From IMG/VR virus record IMGVR_UViG_3300032291_001215, positions 1 to 38,185 of that record: 38,185 nt of DNA; one strand, written 5' to 3'. Position numbers and translations under genes: made by a program. Below the pieces are notes generated by a model. It made no database searches and was not told where the DNA came from. It worked only from the letters and a program-made list of their open reading frames with translations. Positions 7,840 to 14,879 of this stretch are shown piece by piece. Position 1 is the first letter of the stretch, and each line of letters opens with the position of its first letter. The DNA is from a virus.

Positions 7840-9612
7840 ATGAACAAAACACTGCACTTCCTCTCTGGCATTCCACGTTCTGGCTCTACAGTCCTTGCGG
7901 CTATCCTGAACCAGAACCCAATGACCCATGTATCTACCACATCTGGGCTTGTCCACGCCCTTGATGGCTTGGCCAATACATGGCACTCAGCAGGTCTTTT
8001 GAATGACAACGACCCCACCAGAGAAAAGCTTGCGCAAACCATGCGCGGGTGCATTGATGCGTTCTATGCCGATACAGACAAGCCTGTCATCATTGACAAG
8101 TCTCGTGGCTGGCCTATTCCCCAGATTATGGGTGCTATGTCACAAGTGATTGGCCGTCCATGCAAGGTGATTGCTACAGTGCGTCCAGTGCCAGACTGCA
8201 TGGCTTCATTTGTCCGTGTGGCAAAGCCTGCCGATCTGGATGAGTTCATGTATTCAGGCCAGTTAGCTGACCACCTGAAAGCCGCTTATTTGTCTTTGGA
8301 AGCTGGCTACCAAGCCATGCCAGAGAACTTCCTGTTTGTTGAATACGACAAGCTGTTGGCTGATCCCCGCGCAGAGCTGGCTCGTATCCATGAGTTCTTG
8401 GAACTGCCTGCATACGACTACGACTTCTCCAACATTGATGGCTCGTCAGTCAAAGAAGACGACGAGAATCTGCACGGCTACGCTGGTATGCACGATGTCA
8501 AACCAGTTTTGGCTAAACAGCACAATGATGTATCAAAAGACTTGCTCAAGCACCACTACAACCAATTCTGCCAGCCAGAGTTCTGGAGTAACGGAAAACG
8601 AACAATGCCTGAGTTGGATGACCTCGATCTTCAGGTCGCCGCAGGCAAGATGGGTGACTTCGCTGAAGGCTGGAGACTGTCTGAGAAACTCCACGCGGAG
8701 CGTCCTAACGACCACCGAGCCGCCTATAACCGCTCATGGTACTTGCTCAAACAGGGTCAGATTGGCGAAGGCTACAAACAGATGGATCGCGGTCGCTACT
8801 GCGGGATCATCGGTGAGCGTCGACCTGATACACCAGCTCCTGAGTGGGACGGCAAGACCAAGGGCACAATCCTCTTATACTGCGACCACGGCTTGGGTGA
8901 TCAGATTCACCAAGTGCGTTATGCCCGTGACCTAGTGGCTCGTGGCAACAAGGTTGTTGTTTGCTGTTCTGGTCAACTGGCGCACTTGTTTGCCGGAATT
9001 GAAGGCGTATCCGCTGTCGTTCAGGTTGGTGCTGAGTTTGGTGTGTACCATGACTTCTGGTGCTACGGCATGACAGCCCCTAACTACCTTGGCTACGAGA
9101 TGTCTGATCTGCGTGGTGATCCATACATCACAAAGCCTACGACCATCAAAGGCCGTAAAAAACGCATCGGCATCCGCTGGCAGGGCAACTCAAAGTTTGA
9201 GGATGACCACAACAAACGATTTCCCTATGAGTTGCTGTTCAACGCCATCAAAGATGCTGACGCGGAATTCATTTCACTACAGCGTGATGAGGGTTCTGAG
9301 GCTTGCCCAATATGGGTAAAACAAGTACCATTAAACACATGGGCAGACACCCAAGCGGCGGTGGCTAGTTGCGATCTGGTGATCTCTTCTTGCACATCAG
9401 TCAGCCATTTGGCGGCGGCTATGGGCGTGGAAACATGGGTGGTGATTCCAGTGATGGGGTACTACTTGTATGCGTTAGACGGCGACAAGACACCTTATTA
9501 CGACACCATGACTTTATTCAGGCAAGAAGTATTTGGCGAGTGGGAAGCTCCGTTTGAGAAGATCAAGGAGCGCCTGAACGCCAATCGTGCCGCACTAAGG
9601 AGCGTAGCGTGA
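7840..9612 (+). CDS. Sulfotransferase-TPR-glycosyltransferase (GT9-like) fusion
   Basis: A 590-residue multidomain enzyme. Residues 1-230 are a PAPS-dependent sulfotransferase: FLSGIPRSGSTVLAAIL at 7-23 is the 5'-phosphosulfate loop and VEYDKLLADPRAEL near 167 fits the family. Residues about 265-330 resemble a TPR (AAYNRSWYLLKQGQIGEGY). Residues about 340-590 look like a GT9-type heptosyltransferase C-terminal half, with YCDHGLGDQIHQVRYA and SSCTSVSHLAAAMGVETWVV, the latter aligning with the ADP-heptose-binding HLAAALG motif of that family. It could transfer sulfate and a sugar to one acceptor. It sits between the two RCC1 pairs, and ADP-heptose genes follow 3 kb downstream. I see no strong ribosome binding site before its ATG. 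The acceptor is unknown. Confidence 0.8.
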   Translation: MNKTLHFLSGIPRSGSTVLAAILNQNPMTHVSTTSGLVHALDGLANTWHSAGLLNDNDPTREKLAQTMRGCIDAFYADTDKPVIIDKSRGWPIPQIMGAMSQVIGRPCKVIATVRPVPDCMASFVRVAKPADLDEFMYSGQLADHLKAAYLSLEAGYQAMPENFLFVEYDKLLADPRAELARIHEFLELPAYDYDFSNIDGSSVKEDDENLHGYAGMHDVKPVLAKQHNDVSKDLLKHHYNQFCQPEFWSNGKRTMPELDDLDLQVAAGKMGDFAEGWRLSEKLHAERPNDHRAAYNRSWYLLKQGQIGEGYKQMDRGRYCGIIGERRPDTPAPEWDGKTKGTILLYCDHGLGDQIHQVRYARDLVARGNKVVVCCSGQLAHLFAGIEGVSAVVQVGAEFGVYHDFWCYGMTAPNYLGYEMSDLRGDPYITKPTTIKGRKKRIGIRWQGNSKFEDDHNKRFPYELLFNAIKDADAEFISLQRDEGSEACPIWVKQVPLNTWADTQAAVASCDLVISSCTSVSHLAAAMGVETWVVIPVMGYYLYALDGDKTPYYDTMTLFRQEVFGEWEAPFEKIKERLNANRAALRSVA

Positions 9613-10733
9613 GCTTTAGATATGCCGCTGGATTCAATAAGCCGGGCTTTAATCCGCTGGCTACGCAAACGCCTACATACTTATACAACTTGTTTAGTTG
9701 GGGTTCAAATAATAGCGGTCAGTTAGGTATTGGTAACACTACTAGATATTCATCTCCAAAGCAAGTAGGGTCATTAACAGATTGGTCTGTTATTAGTTTG
9801 AATTGGGTTACATCAAGTTCAATTAAAACTGATGGAACTTTATGGATATGGGGTAATAATAACTTTGGTCAATTAGGTCAAGGAAATACAACAAATTATT
9901 CATCCCCAAAACAAGTAGGTGCTTTAACTAATTGGAGTACGGTTAGTGCTGGTTACTCTCATACCATAGCTGTTAAGACTGATGGTACATTATGGGGATG
10001 GGGTTGGAATGGTAATGGGCAGTTGGGATTAAATAACAGAACTAACTATTCTTCTCCAGTACAAATTGGCGCATTGACTACTTGGCTAAAAGTTTCTGCC
10101 GCTTATATCTCAACATGCGCTATTAAAACTGACGGTACGCTTTGGTCATGGGGTGGTAATAATCATGGTCAGCTTGGCCTTGGAAATATAACAGCGTATT
10201 CCTCACCAAAACAAGTTGGATCATTGACTAATTGGTCTTCTGTTTATGTTGGAATTATAACTAACTGCGTTATTTCAGTAAAAACAGATGGCACTCTTTG
10301 GTCATGGGGGACTAATCAATCTGGTCAGTTAGGTTTAGGCAATAGGTCATATTATTCATCCCCTAAACAAATTGGCGCATTAACAACTTGGGCATCTGGT
10401 CAAACTGGACTTTCCACAGGTGCCATTAAAACTGATGGTACATTGTGGACTTGGGGATCTAATACAGCGGGCCAACTTGGTCAAGGTAATACAACCAATT
10501 ACTCTTCGCCTAAACAAGTTGGAAGTTTGACAAATTGGCTTAGTATTGCTTGTGGCGCTTATTTCATGACATCTATAAAAACAGATGGAACTCTGTGGAC
10601 TTGGGGTAAAAATGATTATGGCCAACTTGGCTTAAGTAATATAACTAACTACTCCTCACCAATACAAGTTGGATTAACAACTACATGGTTGCGAGTTTCT
10701 GCTGGATATACCGCAGTATTGTCTAGAGGATAA
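9609..10733 (+). CDS. RCC1-repeat seven-bladed propeller protein, pair B first gene
   Basis: A 374-residue protein using GTG in a GTGA overlap with the stop of the fusion enzyme, so the two are translationally coupled. The N-terminal KPGFNPLATQTPTY matches the gene at 5482, including a 23-base stretch with one mismatch at the DNA level. Seven RCC1 repeats follow (for example LWGWGWNGNGQLGL), giving one full propeller. The last repeats differ clearly from those of pair A. It is AT-rich like the other RCC1 genes. A receptor-binding or virion appendage role is inferred from context. Confidence 0.85.
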   Translation: MSFRYAAGFNKPGFNPLATQTPTYLYNLFSWGSNNSGQLGIGNTTRYSSPKQVGSLTDWSVISLNWVTSSSIKTDGTLWIWGNNNFGQLGQGNTTNYSSPKQVGALTNWSTVSAGYSHTIAVKTDGTLWGWGWNGNGQLGLNNRTNYSSPVQIGALTTWLKVSAAYISTCAIKTDGTLWSWGGNNHGQLGLGNITAYSSPKQVGSLTNWSSVYVGIITNCVISVKTDGTLWSWGTNQSGQLGLGNRSYYSSPKQIGALTTWASGQTGLSTGAIKTDGTLWTWGSNTAGQLGQGNTTNYSSPKQVGSLTNWLSIACGAYFMTSIKTDGTLWTWGKNDYGQLGLSNITNYSSPIQVGLTTTWLRVSAGYTAVLSRG

Positions 10734-10735
10734 AT

Positions 10736-11911
10736 ATGGCAACACAACTTATTCAAGGCGTTCAATACTCAGGCATCTGGAACATCAGCAGTCAAGCAAA
10801 TGCTAAGGGGGCGGGAACTTGGCCTATTCCGCCGCAAGCTCGTTTATTTGCTTGGGGTAAGAACACTGGCGGTCAGATGGGTTTTAGCAATACCACAGCT
10901 TATTCATCGCCAAAACAATTAAACGCTACAGCCAATTGGTTAGATGTTGTTTCAGGTTACAACACCATACAGGGAATTAGATCTGATAACAGTTTATGGG
11001 TTTGCGGTATTAATAACTTTGGTGAGCTTGGTTTAAATAATAGAACAGCCTACTCATCTCCTAAGCAAGTTGGCTCTTTGACCGATTGGTCAAAAATTGG
11101 TGGAGCAGGCAATGGCCCTATTGCTGTTAAAACGGATGGAACACTTTGGTCTTGGGGATACAACCTCCGAGGCCAACTTGGGTTAAATAACACAACAAAT
11201 TATTCATCACCAAAACAAGTTGGTGCTTTGACAAATTGGTCATCAATCGGGAAAAGTCTTTACGGTCTATTTTCACTGGCTACAAAAACAGATGGAACCA
11301 TTTGGTCTTGGGGTCAAGGAAGTGATGGAAGATTGGGTCTTGGAAACAGCACCTACTACTCATCGCCAAAACAAATTGGATCGCTTACCAATTGGTCTAA
11401 AGCCGCTGGCGGTAACGCTTTTGCTATTGCACTCAAAACCGATGGCACTTTGTGGTCGTGGGGTATCAATGACCAAGGTCAATTAGGGTTGGGCAATACA
11501 ACCAGATATTCCTCACCAAAACAAGTTGGTTCAAACACAAATTGGCTAGACATTGCCGCCGGATACCAGCATACACTTGCTGTTACAACAGGCGGAACCT
11601 TGTGGGCTTGGGGTAGAAACAATTACGGTCAATTGGGTATAGGTCTTTCAGGGCCCGGAACTTATAAGTCATCACCAACTCAAGTTGGGTCTTTAACTAC
11701 TTGGTTGGCAGTGGCTGGTGGTTTTTACTCTACAGTGGCAGTTAAAACTGATGGCACAATTTGGTCTTGGGGCTATGGCGGCGCTGGTAGCCTTGGCCTT
11801 GGCAACACCACAAACTACTCAAGTCCAAAGCAAATTGGCGCTTTAAATACTTGGGTTCGACCATATAGTTTCTATGAAACAGCCGTTGCGTTTGGCGCGG
11901 TAAACGGTTAA
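10736..11911 (+). CDS. RCC1-repeat seven-bladed propeller protein, pair B second gene
   Basis: A 391-residue protein starting 2 bases after the previous stop. Its N-terminal IQGVQYSGIWNI ... GAGTWPIPP matches the gene at 6638, with a 26-base identical stretch at 10756-10781 against 6655-6680. Seven RCC1-type repeats follow; several are divergent (GQMG, GELG, GRLG, GSLG), making this the most degenerate of the four propellers. The same gene order as in pair A argues for duplication of a two-gene cassette. The function is probably ligand binding at the tail. Confidence 0.85.
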   Translation: MATQLIQGVQYSGIWNISSQANAKGAGTWPIPPQARLFAWGKNTGGQMGFSNTTAYSSPKQLNATANWLDVVSGYNTIQGIRSDNSLWVCGINNFGELGLNNRTAYSSPKQVGSLTDWSKIGGAGNGPIAVKTDGTLWSWGYNLRGQLGLNNTTNYSSPKQVGALTNWSSIGKSLYGLFSLATKTDGTIWSWGQGSDGRLGLGNSTYYSSPKQIGSLTNWSKAAGGNAFAIALKTDGTLWSWGINDQGQLGLGNTTRYSSPKQVGSNTNWLDIAAGYQHTLAVTTGGTLWAWGRNNYGQLGIGLSGPGTYKSSPTQVGSLTTWLAVAGGFYSTVAVKTDGTIWSWGYGGAGSLGLGNTTNYSSPKQIGALNTWVRPYSFYETAVAFGAVNG

Positions 11912-11938
11912 TTTACAATCTTTTCAAAGGAGTCTTAA

Positions 11939-12328
11939 ATGACACATTTCGTGCAAGTCCTCAATGGTGAGGTAAAACAAGTTTGGGACACGCCTCCATC
12001 TGAAGGTGTTGGTAACAACGGCTGGCGTAACGCTGTCGAAGTTCGTCCTACGATTCAAGCTGGTCGCCAAGGCTATACAGCCCACCGCTTTGACCTGAGC
12101 GTTGACCCCGTGCAGATCATCTGGGATACATACGAGATCTCTGTGGATGACCGCAAAGGTGGCATGAAGTCAAACGCTGGTTTTGGGTTCCAGATGGTTG
12201 TGAACCAACAGGCTCGTAACCCTGAGACATTTGATGCCGCCGCTATTGAGACTGCTCGTCAGGCCATGGTTGCCAAGCAAGCGGCCATCGATGCCTGCAC
12301 TACGCACGACGAACTCGACGCTCTGTAA
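11939..12328 (+). CDS. Putative fibre-associated or fibre-assembly protein
   Basis: A 129-residue protein behind a strong AAAGGAG ribosome binding site. It begins VQVLNGEVKQVWDTPP, the style of small phage proteins encoded directly after tail fibres, and has an aromatic middle (GYTAHRFDLSVDPVQIIWDTYEISVDD). Its C-terminal 40 residues form a charged helix (AAIETARQAMVAKQAAIDAC). Proteins with this helix and position often act in fibre assembly. That role is inferred from layout, not from a confirmed family match. Confidence 0.6.
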   Translation: MTHFVQVLNGEVKQVWDTPPSEGVGNNGWRNAVEVRPTIQAGRQGYTAHRFDLSVDPVQIIWDTYEISVDDRKGGMKSNAGFGFQMVVNQQARNPETFDAAAIETARQAMVAKQAAIDACTTHDELDAL

Positions 12329-12424
12329 GCTGTTGCTGTAAAAGCACAACCGCAAATTTTTTGTTTGGTTGGGCGGAAAGCCGCTATCTATCTTGTATCA
12401 TCGCTCCGTTAACAAGGAGTTAAA
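12329..12424 (+). promoter_or_regulatory. Short intergenic region before the sugar operon
   Basis: This 96-base gap separates fibre genes from the sugar operon. It holds a weak bulged hairpin (arms GTTG.TG and CACAAC at 12333-12351) followed shortly by a run of T, which may end some upstream transcripts. A TATCAT hexamer (about 12397-12402) could serve as a -10 element, but I see no good -35. An AAGGAG ribosome binding site precedes the ATG at 12425. A separate operon promoter is possible, not shown. Confidence 0.3.
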
Positions 12425-13006
12425 ATGAAGATCAACTTAGGTAGTGGCTACAAGCGTATTGACGGGTTTCTCAACATCGATGACGACCCGCTGGTTGAGC
12501 CGGATTTCCTTTGCAACATCGAGCAAGACAAGTTGCCCCTTGAGGACAACTCTGTTGACGAGATCCGTGCCCACCACATCCTCGAGCATATCGGGGAAGG
12601 ATTCATCCCCCTGATGAAAGAATTGCACCGTGTATGCAAGCACGGCGCTTTGCTGGACATCGTGGTTCCGCACCACTTCCACGACAACTTCTACGGCGAT
12701 CCCACCCATAAGCGCCCCATCACTGTGAGCGGGATGCACATGTTCTCCAAGAAACATTGTGAGGAGCACCGTGAAGTGTATGGCTCCAATTCTGGCATGT
12801 CGCTCAAGTATGGAATTGACTTTGACGTAGAGTCGTTTGACTTTGAGTACGACCCCTTCTATCACGGCCTGCTGGACATGATCAAGCAGAAGACCGAGAA
12901 CGGTACATTGACGCATGAAGAGAATCAGATGTTCAGGCGTTTGATGCGGGAAGCGAACAATGTGGCGCTTCATACCTTAATCAAGATGAGGGCGGTGAAA
13001 GAATGA
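12425..13006 (+). CDS. Class I SAM-dependent methyltransferase
   Basis: A 193-residue protein with NLGSGYKRIDGFLNID at residues 4-19, the glycine-rich SAM-binding loop followed by an acidic strand end. The next segments, LPLEDNSVDEIRAHHILEHI and MKELHRVCKHGALLDIVVP, are motifs of the Methyltransf_11-type fold. The C-terminal part is His/Asp/Phe-rich (HHFHDNFYGDPTHKRP) and may shape the substrate site. It is first in the overlapped sugar operon and ends in an ATGA overlap with the APS-kinase-like gene. Methylation of a sugar or fibre glycan is a reasonable guess; the substrate is not readable. Confidence 0.75.
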   Translation: MKINLGSGYKRIDGFLNIDDDPLVEPDFLCNIEQDKLPLEDNSVDEIRAHHILEHIGEGFIPLMKELHRVCKHGALLDIVVPHHFHDNFYGDPTHKRPITVSGMHMFSKKHCEEHREVYGSNSGMSLKYGIDFDVESFDFEYDPFYHGLLDMIKQKTENGTLTHEENQMFRRLMREANNVALHTLIKMRAVKE

Positions 13007-13446
13007 AAATCCTGATCATGGGCTTGCCCGGCGCAGGCAAAACAACCTTGGCTGAAGCTTTGGCCAGACAGCTTCAAGCGGTTCACTTCAACGCAGACGA
13101 GATCCGCCGTGAGATCAACAAAGACCTAGGCTTCAGTATTGCTGACCGCTTGGAGCAAGCTCGTCGCATGGGCGTTCTGTGTGACATTGCCAGTCGTCAT
13201 GGCTCTCATGTGATTGCTGACTTTGTCTGCCCAACACCAGAGGCTCGTGAGGCTTTCAAGCCTGACTTCCTGATCTGGGTTGACCGCATCAAAGAAGGGC
13301 GTTTTGAAGACACAAACAAGCTGTTTGTACCGCCTGAGAAGTACGATGCGCGTATTGAAGGCCCGTGGGGTATGCAGTACTACGCCGAAGAGCTGGCACG
13401 CAGGATCAACCCTCGCCAACCAACATCACTTTACAAAGTCGGATGA
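13003..13446 (+). CDS. Adenylylsulfate (APS) kinase-like P-loop protein
   Basis: A 147-residue P-loop kinase. GLPGAGKTT at residues 7-15 is the Walker A loop. NADEIRREINKDLGFSIADR at about 28-47 aligns with the DGDNVR...LNKDLGFS signature of CysC, the enzyme that phosphorylates APS to PAPS, the sulfate donor of sulfotransferases. The protein is shorter than usual CysC (about 200 residues), and its C-terminal lid (FEDTNKLFVPPEKYDARI) departs from the classical one. The start overlaps the upstream stop (ATGA) and its own stop overlaps the next start. It pairs logically with the sulfotransferase at 7840. Another small-molecule kinase is the alternative. Confidence 0.7.
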   Translation: MKILIMGLPGAGKTTLAEALARQLQAVHFNADEIRREINKDLGFSIADRLEQARRMGVLCDIASRHGSHVIADFVCPTPEAREAFKPDFLIWVDRIKEGRFEDTNKLFVPPEKYDARIEGPWGMQYYAEELARRINPRQPTSLYKVG

Positions 13447-13856
13447 TAGTCTTTACCAACGGTTGCTTCGATGTGCTCCATCGTGGGCACGTTGAGTATC
13501 TTAAAAAGTCCCGCAAGCTCGGGAAAAGACTGATCGTTGGTCTGAATTCGGACGAGTCAGTAAAACGCCTCAAAGGCCCGAATAGACCCATCAATAACGA
13601 AGAAGATCGCAAAGCAGTCTTGCTGGCGCTGAGGTTTGTAGATGAGGTCATCATCTTTGACGAGCCAACGCCGCTTAGGCTGATTCAGGTCTTGAATCCA
13701 GACATCATCACAAAGGGTGGCGACTACAAGCCTGAGCAGGTAGTGGGTTACACCTTTGTCAAACAGACAGTCATTATTCCGTTCTTAGACGGCTATTCAT
13801 CAACAAGGATTATCAATGAGACTATCGGGGATTGTGGAAAAGGGTTGGGGCTCTGA
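13443..13856 (+). CDS. rfaE2: D-glycero-beta-D-manno-heptose 1-phosphate adenylyltransferase
   Basis: A 137-residue nucleotidyltransferase corresponding to the C-terminal domain of HldE/RfaE. It makes ADP-heptose from heptose 1-phosphate and ATP. TNGCFDVLHRGHVEYL at residues 5-20 holds the HxGH catalytic motif (13-16). GLNSDESVKRLKG, NPDIITKGGDYKPEQVVG and the ending DGYSSTRIINETI follow the family closely. I chose the ATG at 13443, in an ATGA overlap with the preceding stop, because the family starts right at this strand; in-frame codons further upstream lie inside the kinase gene. The kinase half is encoded separately at 14166, with a cupin gene between them. Confidence 0.9.
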   Translation: MIVFTNGCFDVLHRGHVEYLKKSRKLGKRLIVGLNSDESVKRLKGPNRPINNEEDRKAVLLALRFVDEVIIFDEPTPLRLIQVLNPDIITKGGDYKPEQVVGYTFVKQTVIIPFLDGYSSTRIINETIGDCGKGLGL

Positions 13857-14169
13857 GTTAATCTGGGCTACCAACGATAAATACTGCGGCAAGCTGATGA
13901 CCTTCAACGAAGGCGCTAAGTTCTCCATGCATTTTCATGCCGTAAAAGACGAGACTTGGCTAGTCCAAAGTGGGCTGTTCAAAGTGATCTACATTGGCAC
14001 GCAAGATGCGCAACGATACGAAAAAATCCTCAAGGTGGGAGATACTTGGAGAAACAAGCCGCTTGAGCCTCACCAGCTCATTTGCCTTGAAGCAGGTGTG
14101 ATCTTGGAAGTCTCAACTGCTGACTCGGTGGAGGACAACTACCGCATCGAGCCGGGGGACAGCCAATGA
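13816..14169 (+). CDS. Cupin-domain protein, sugar isomerase/epimerase type
   Basis: A 117-residue single-domain cupin. Residues 7-30 (VEKGWGSELIWATNDKYCGK) resemble the opening of mannose-6-phosphate isomerase-type cupins. FNEGAKFSMHFHAVKDETWLV at about 30-50 is cupin motif 1, with metal-ligand candidates H39, H41 and E46. EPHQLICLEAG at about 92-102 is motif 2, with H94. It overlaps the adenylyltransferase by 41 bases, and its TGA overlaps the next ATG. Placed inside a heptose operon it may isomerise or epimerise a sugar phosphate or nucleotide sugar, or be a regulator. The substrate is unknown. Confidence 0.75.
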   Translation: MRLSGIVEKGWGSELIWATNDKYCGKLMTFNEGAKFSMHFHAVKDETWLVQSGLFKVIYIGTQDAQRYEKILKVGDTWRNKPLEPHQLICLEAGVILEVSTADSVEDNYRIEPGDSQ

Positions 14170-14879
14170 AGATCTTAGTCATTGGTGATGGGTGCATAGA
14201 CGAATACCGCTACGGATACATAACCCGCGTCAATCCAGAGTCTGCCGCACCTTTATTGAGCTTCGAGGACAGCGAGGAGAAGATGGGCATGGCGTTCAAC
14301 GTAGCCCAGAACCTGCAAGCATTTGGTGCAGATGTCACTTTGTGCGTTAGTGAAGAGCTATCCCGCAAAATCCGCTATATCAACCGCCGGACAGGTGAAC
14401 ATCTTCTTCGGGTAGATATGGACGAGGAGTCCCTGCCATACGACTTCAGTGTGCCCTTGAAAGACTTCGATGCCATCGTGATCTCGGACTACAACAAAGG
14501 CTTTGTTTGGGATCAGACCATTCAAGAGCTTAGGCAACAGTTTGCTGGCCCGATCTACATGGACACCAAAAAGAAGAACCTAGCGGACTTCCCCGGCGTG
14601 TACATAAAAATCAACCAACGTGAGCTGTACGAGGCCACATCCATTCCCGAGCAGGACAAGCTGATCGTCACCTACGGCTCCAAAGGCTGTGGCTACAAAG
14701 ACAAGATGTATCCTGCCAAGCCTATCGAGGTGGTGGATGTATGCGGTGCAGGTGACGTGTTCTTGGCCGCTATGGTGGTCAAGCACTTAGAAACTGGCGA
14801 CATGGGCATAGCTTTGCCGTTTGCCAATGAGAAAGCGGCAATCTCTTGCCAGAGTCTGGGGGCTGTATGCGTATCCTGA
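14166..14879 (+). CDS. rfaE1: D-glycero-beta-D-manno-heptose-7-phosphate kinase, shortened
   Basis: A 237-residue PfkB-family kinase corresponding to the N-terminal half of HldE, which phosphorylates heptose 7-phosphate at C1. Family marks are ILVIGDGCIDEYRYG at 3-17, TRVNPESAAPLLSFED at about 20-35, GMAFNVAQNLQAFGADVTL (GGAANVA in standard enzymes), VISDYNKGF, DTKKKNLADFPG and DVCGAGDVFLAAMV, where GAGD at 194-197 holds the catalytic Asp. It is about 80 residues shorter than usual, with the loss mostly in the middle (the region after residue 60), so activity should be tested. It overlaps hldD by 13 bases. Confidence 0.85.
   Translation: MKILVIGDGCIDEYRYGYITRVNPESAAPLLSFEDSEEKMGMAFNVAQNLQAFGADVTLCVSEELSRKIRYINRRTGEHLLRVDMDEESLPYDFSVPLKDFDAIVISDYNKGFVWDQTIQELRQQFAGPIYMDTKKKNLADFPGVYIKINQRELYEATSIPEQDKLIVTYGSKGCGYKDKMYPAKPIEVVDVCGAGDVFLAAMVVKHLETGDMGIALPFANEKAAISCQSLGAVCVS

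Noticed and set aside
5482-11911. CRISPR-like repetition in the AT-rich block.
   Set aside because: The repeats are in-frame codons of RCC1 blades spaced about 150 bases, with no constant repeat-spacer pattern.
12437-12973. Minus-strand frame of 178 codons.
   Set aside because: It is fully inside the methyltransferase gene, whose SAM motifs and operon overlaps are convincing.
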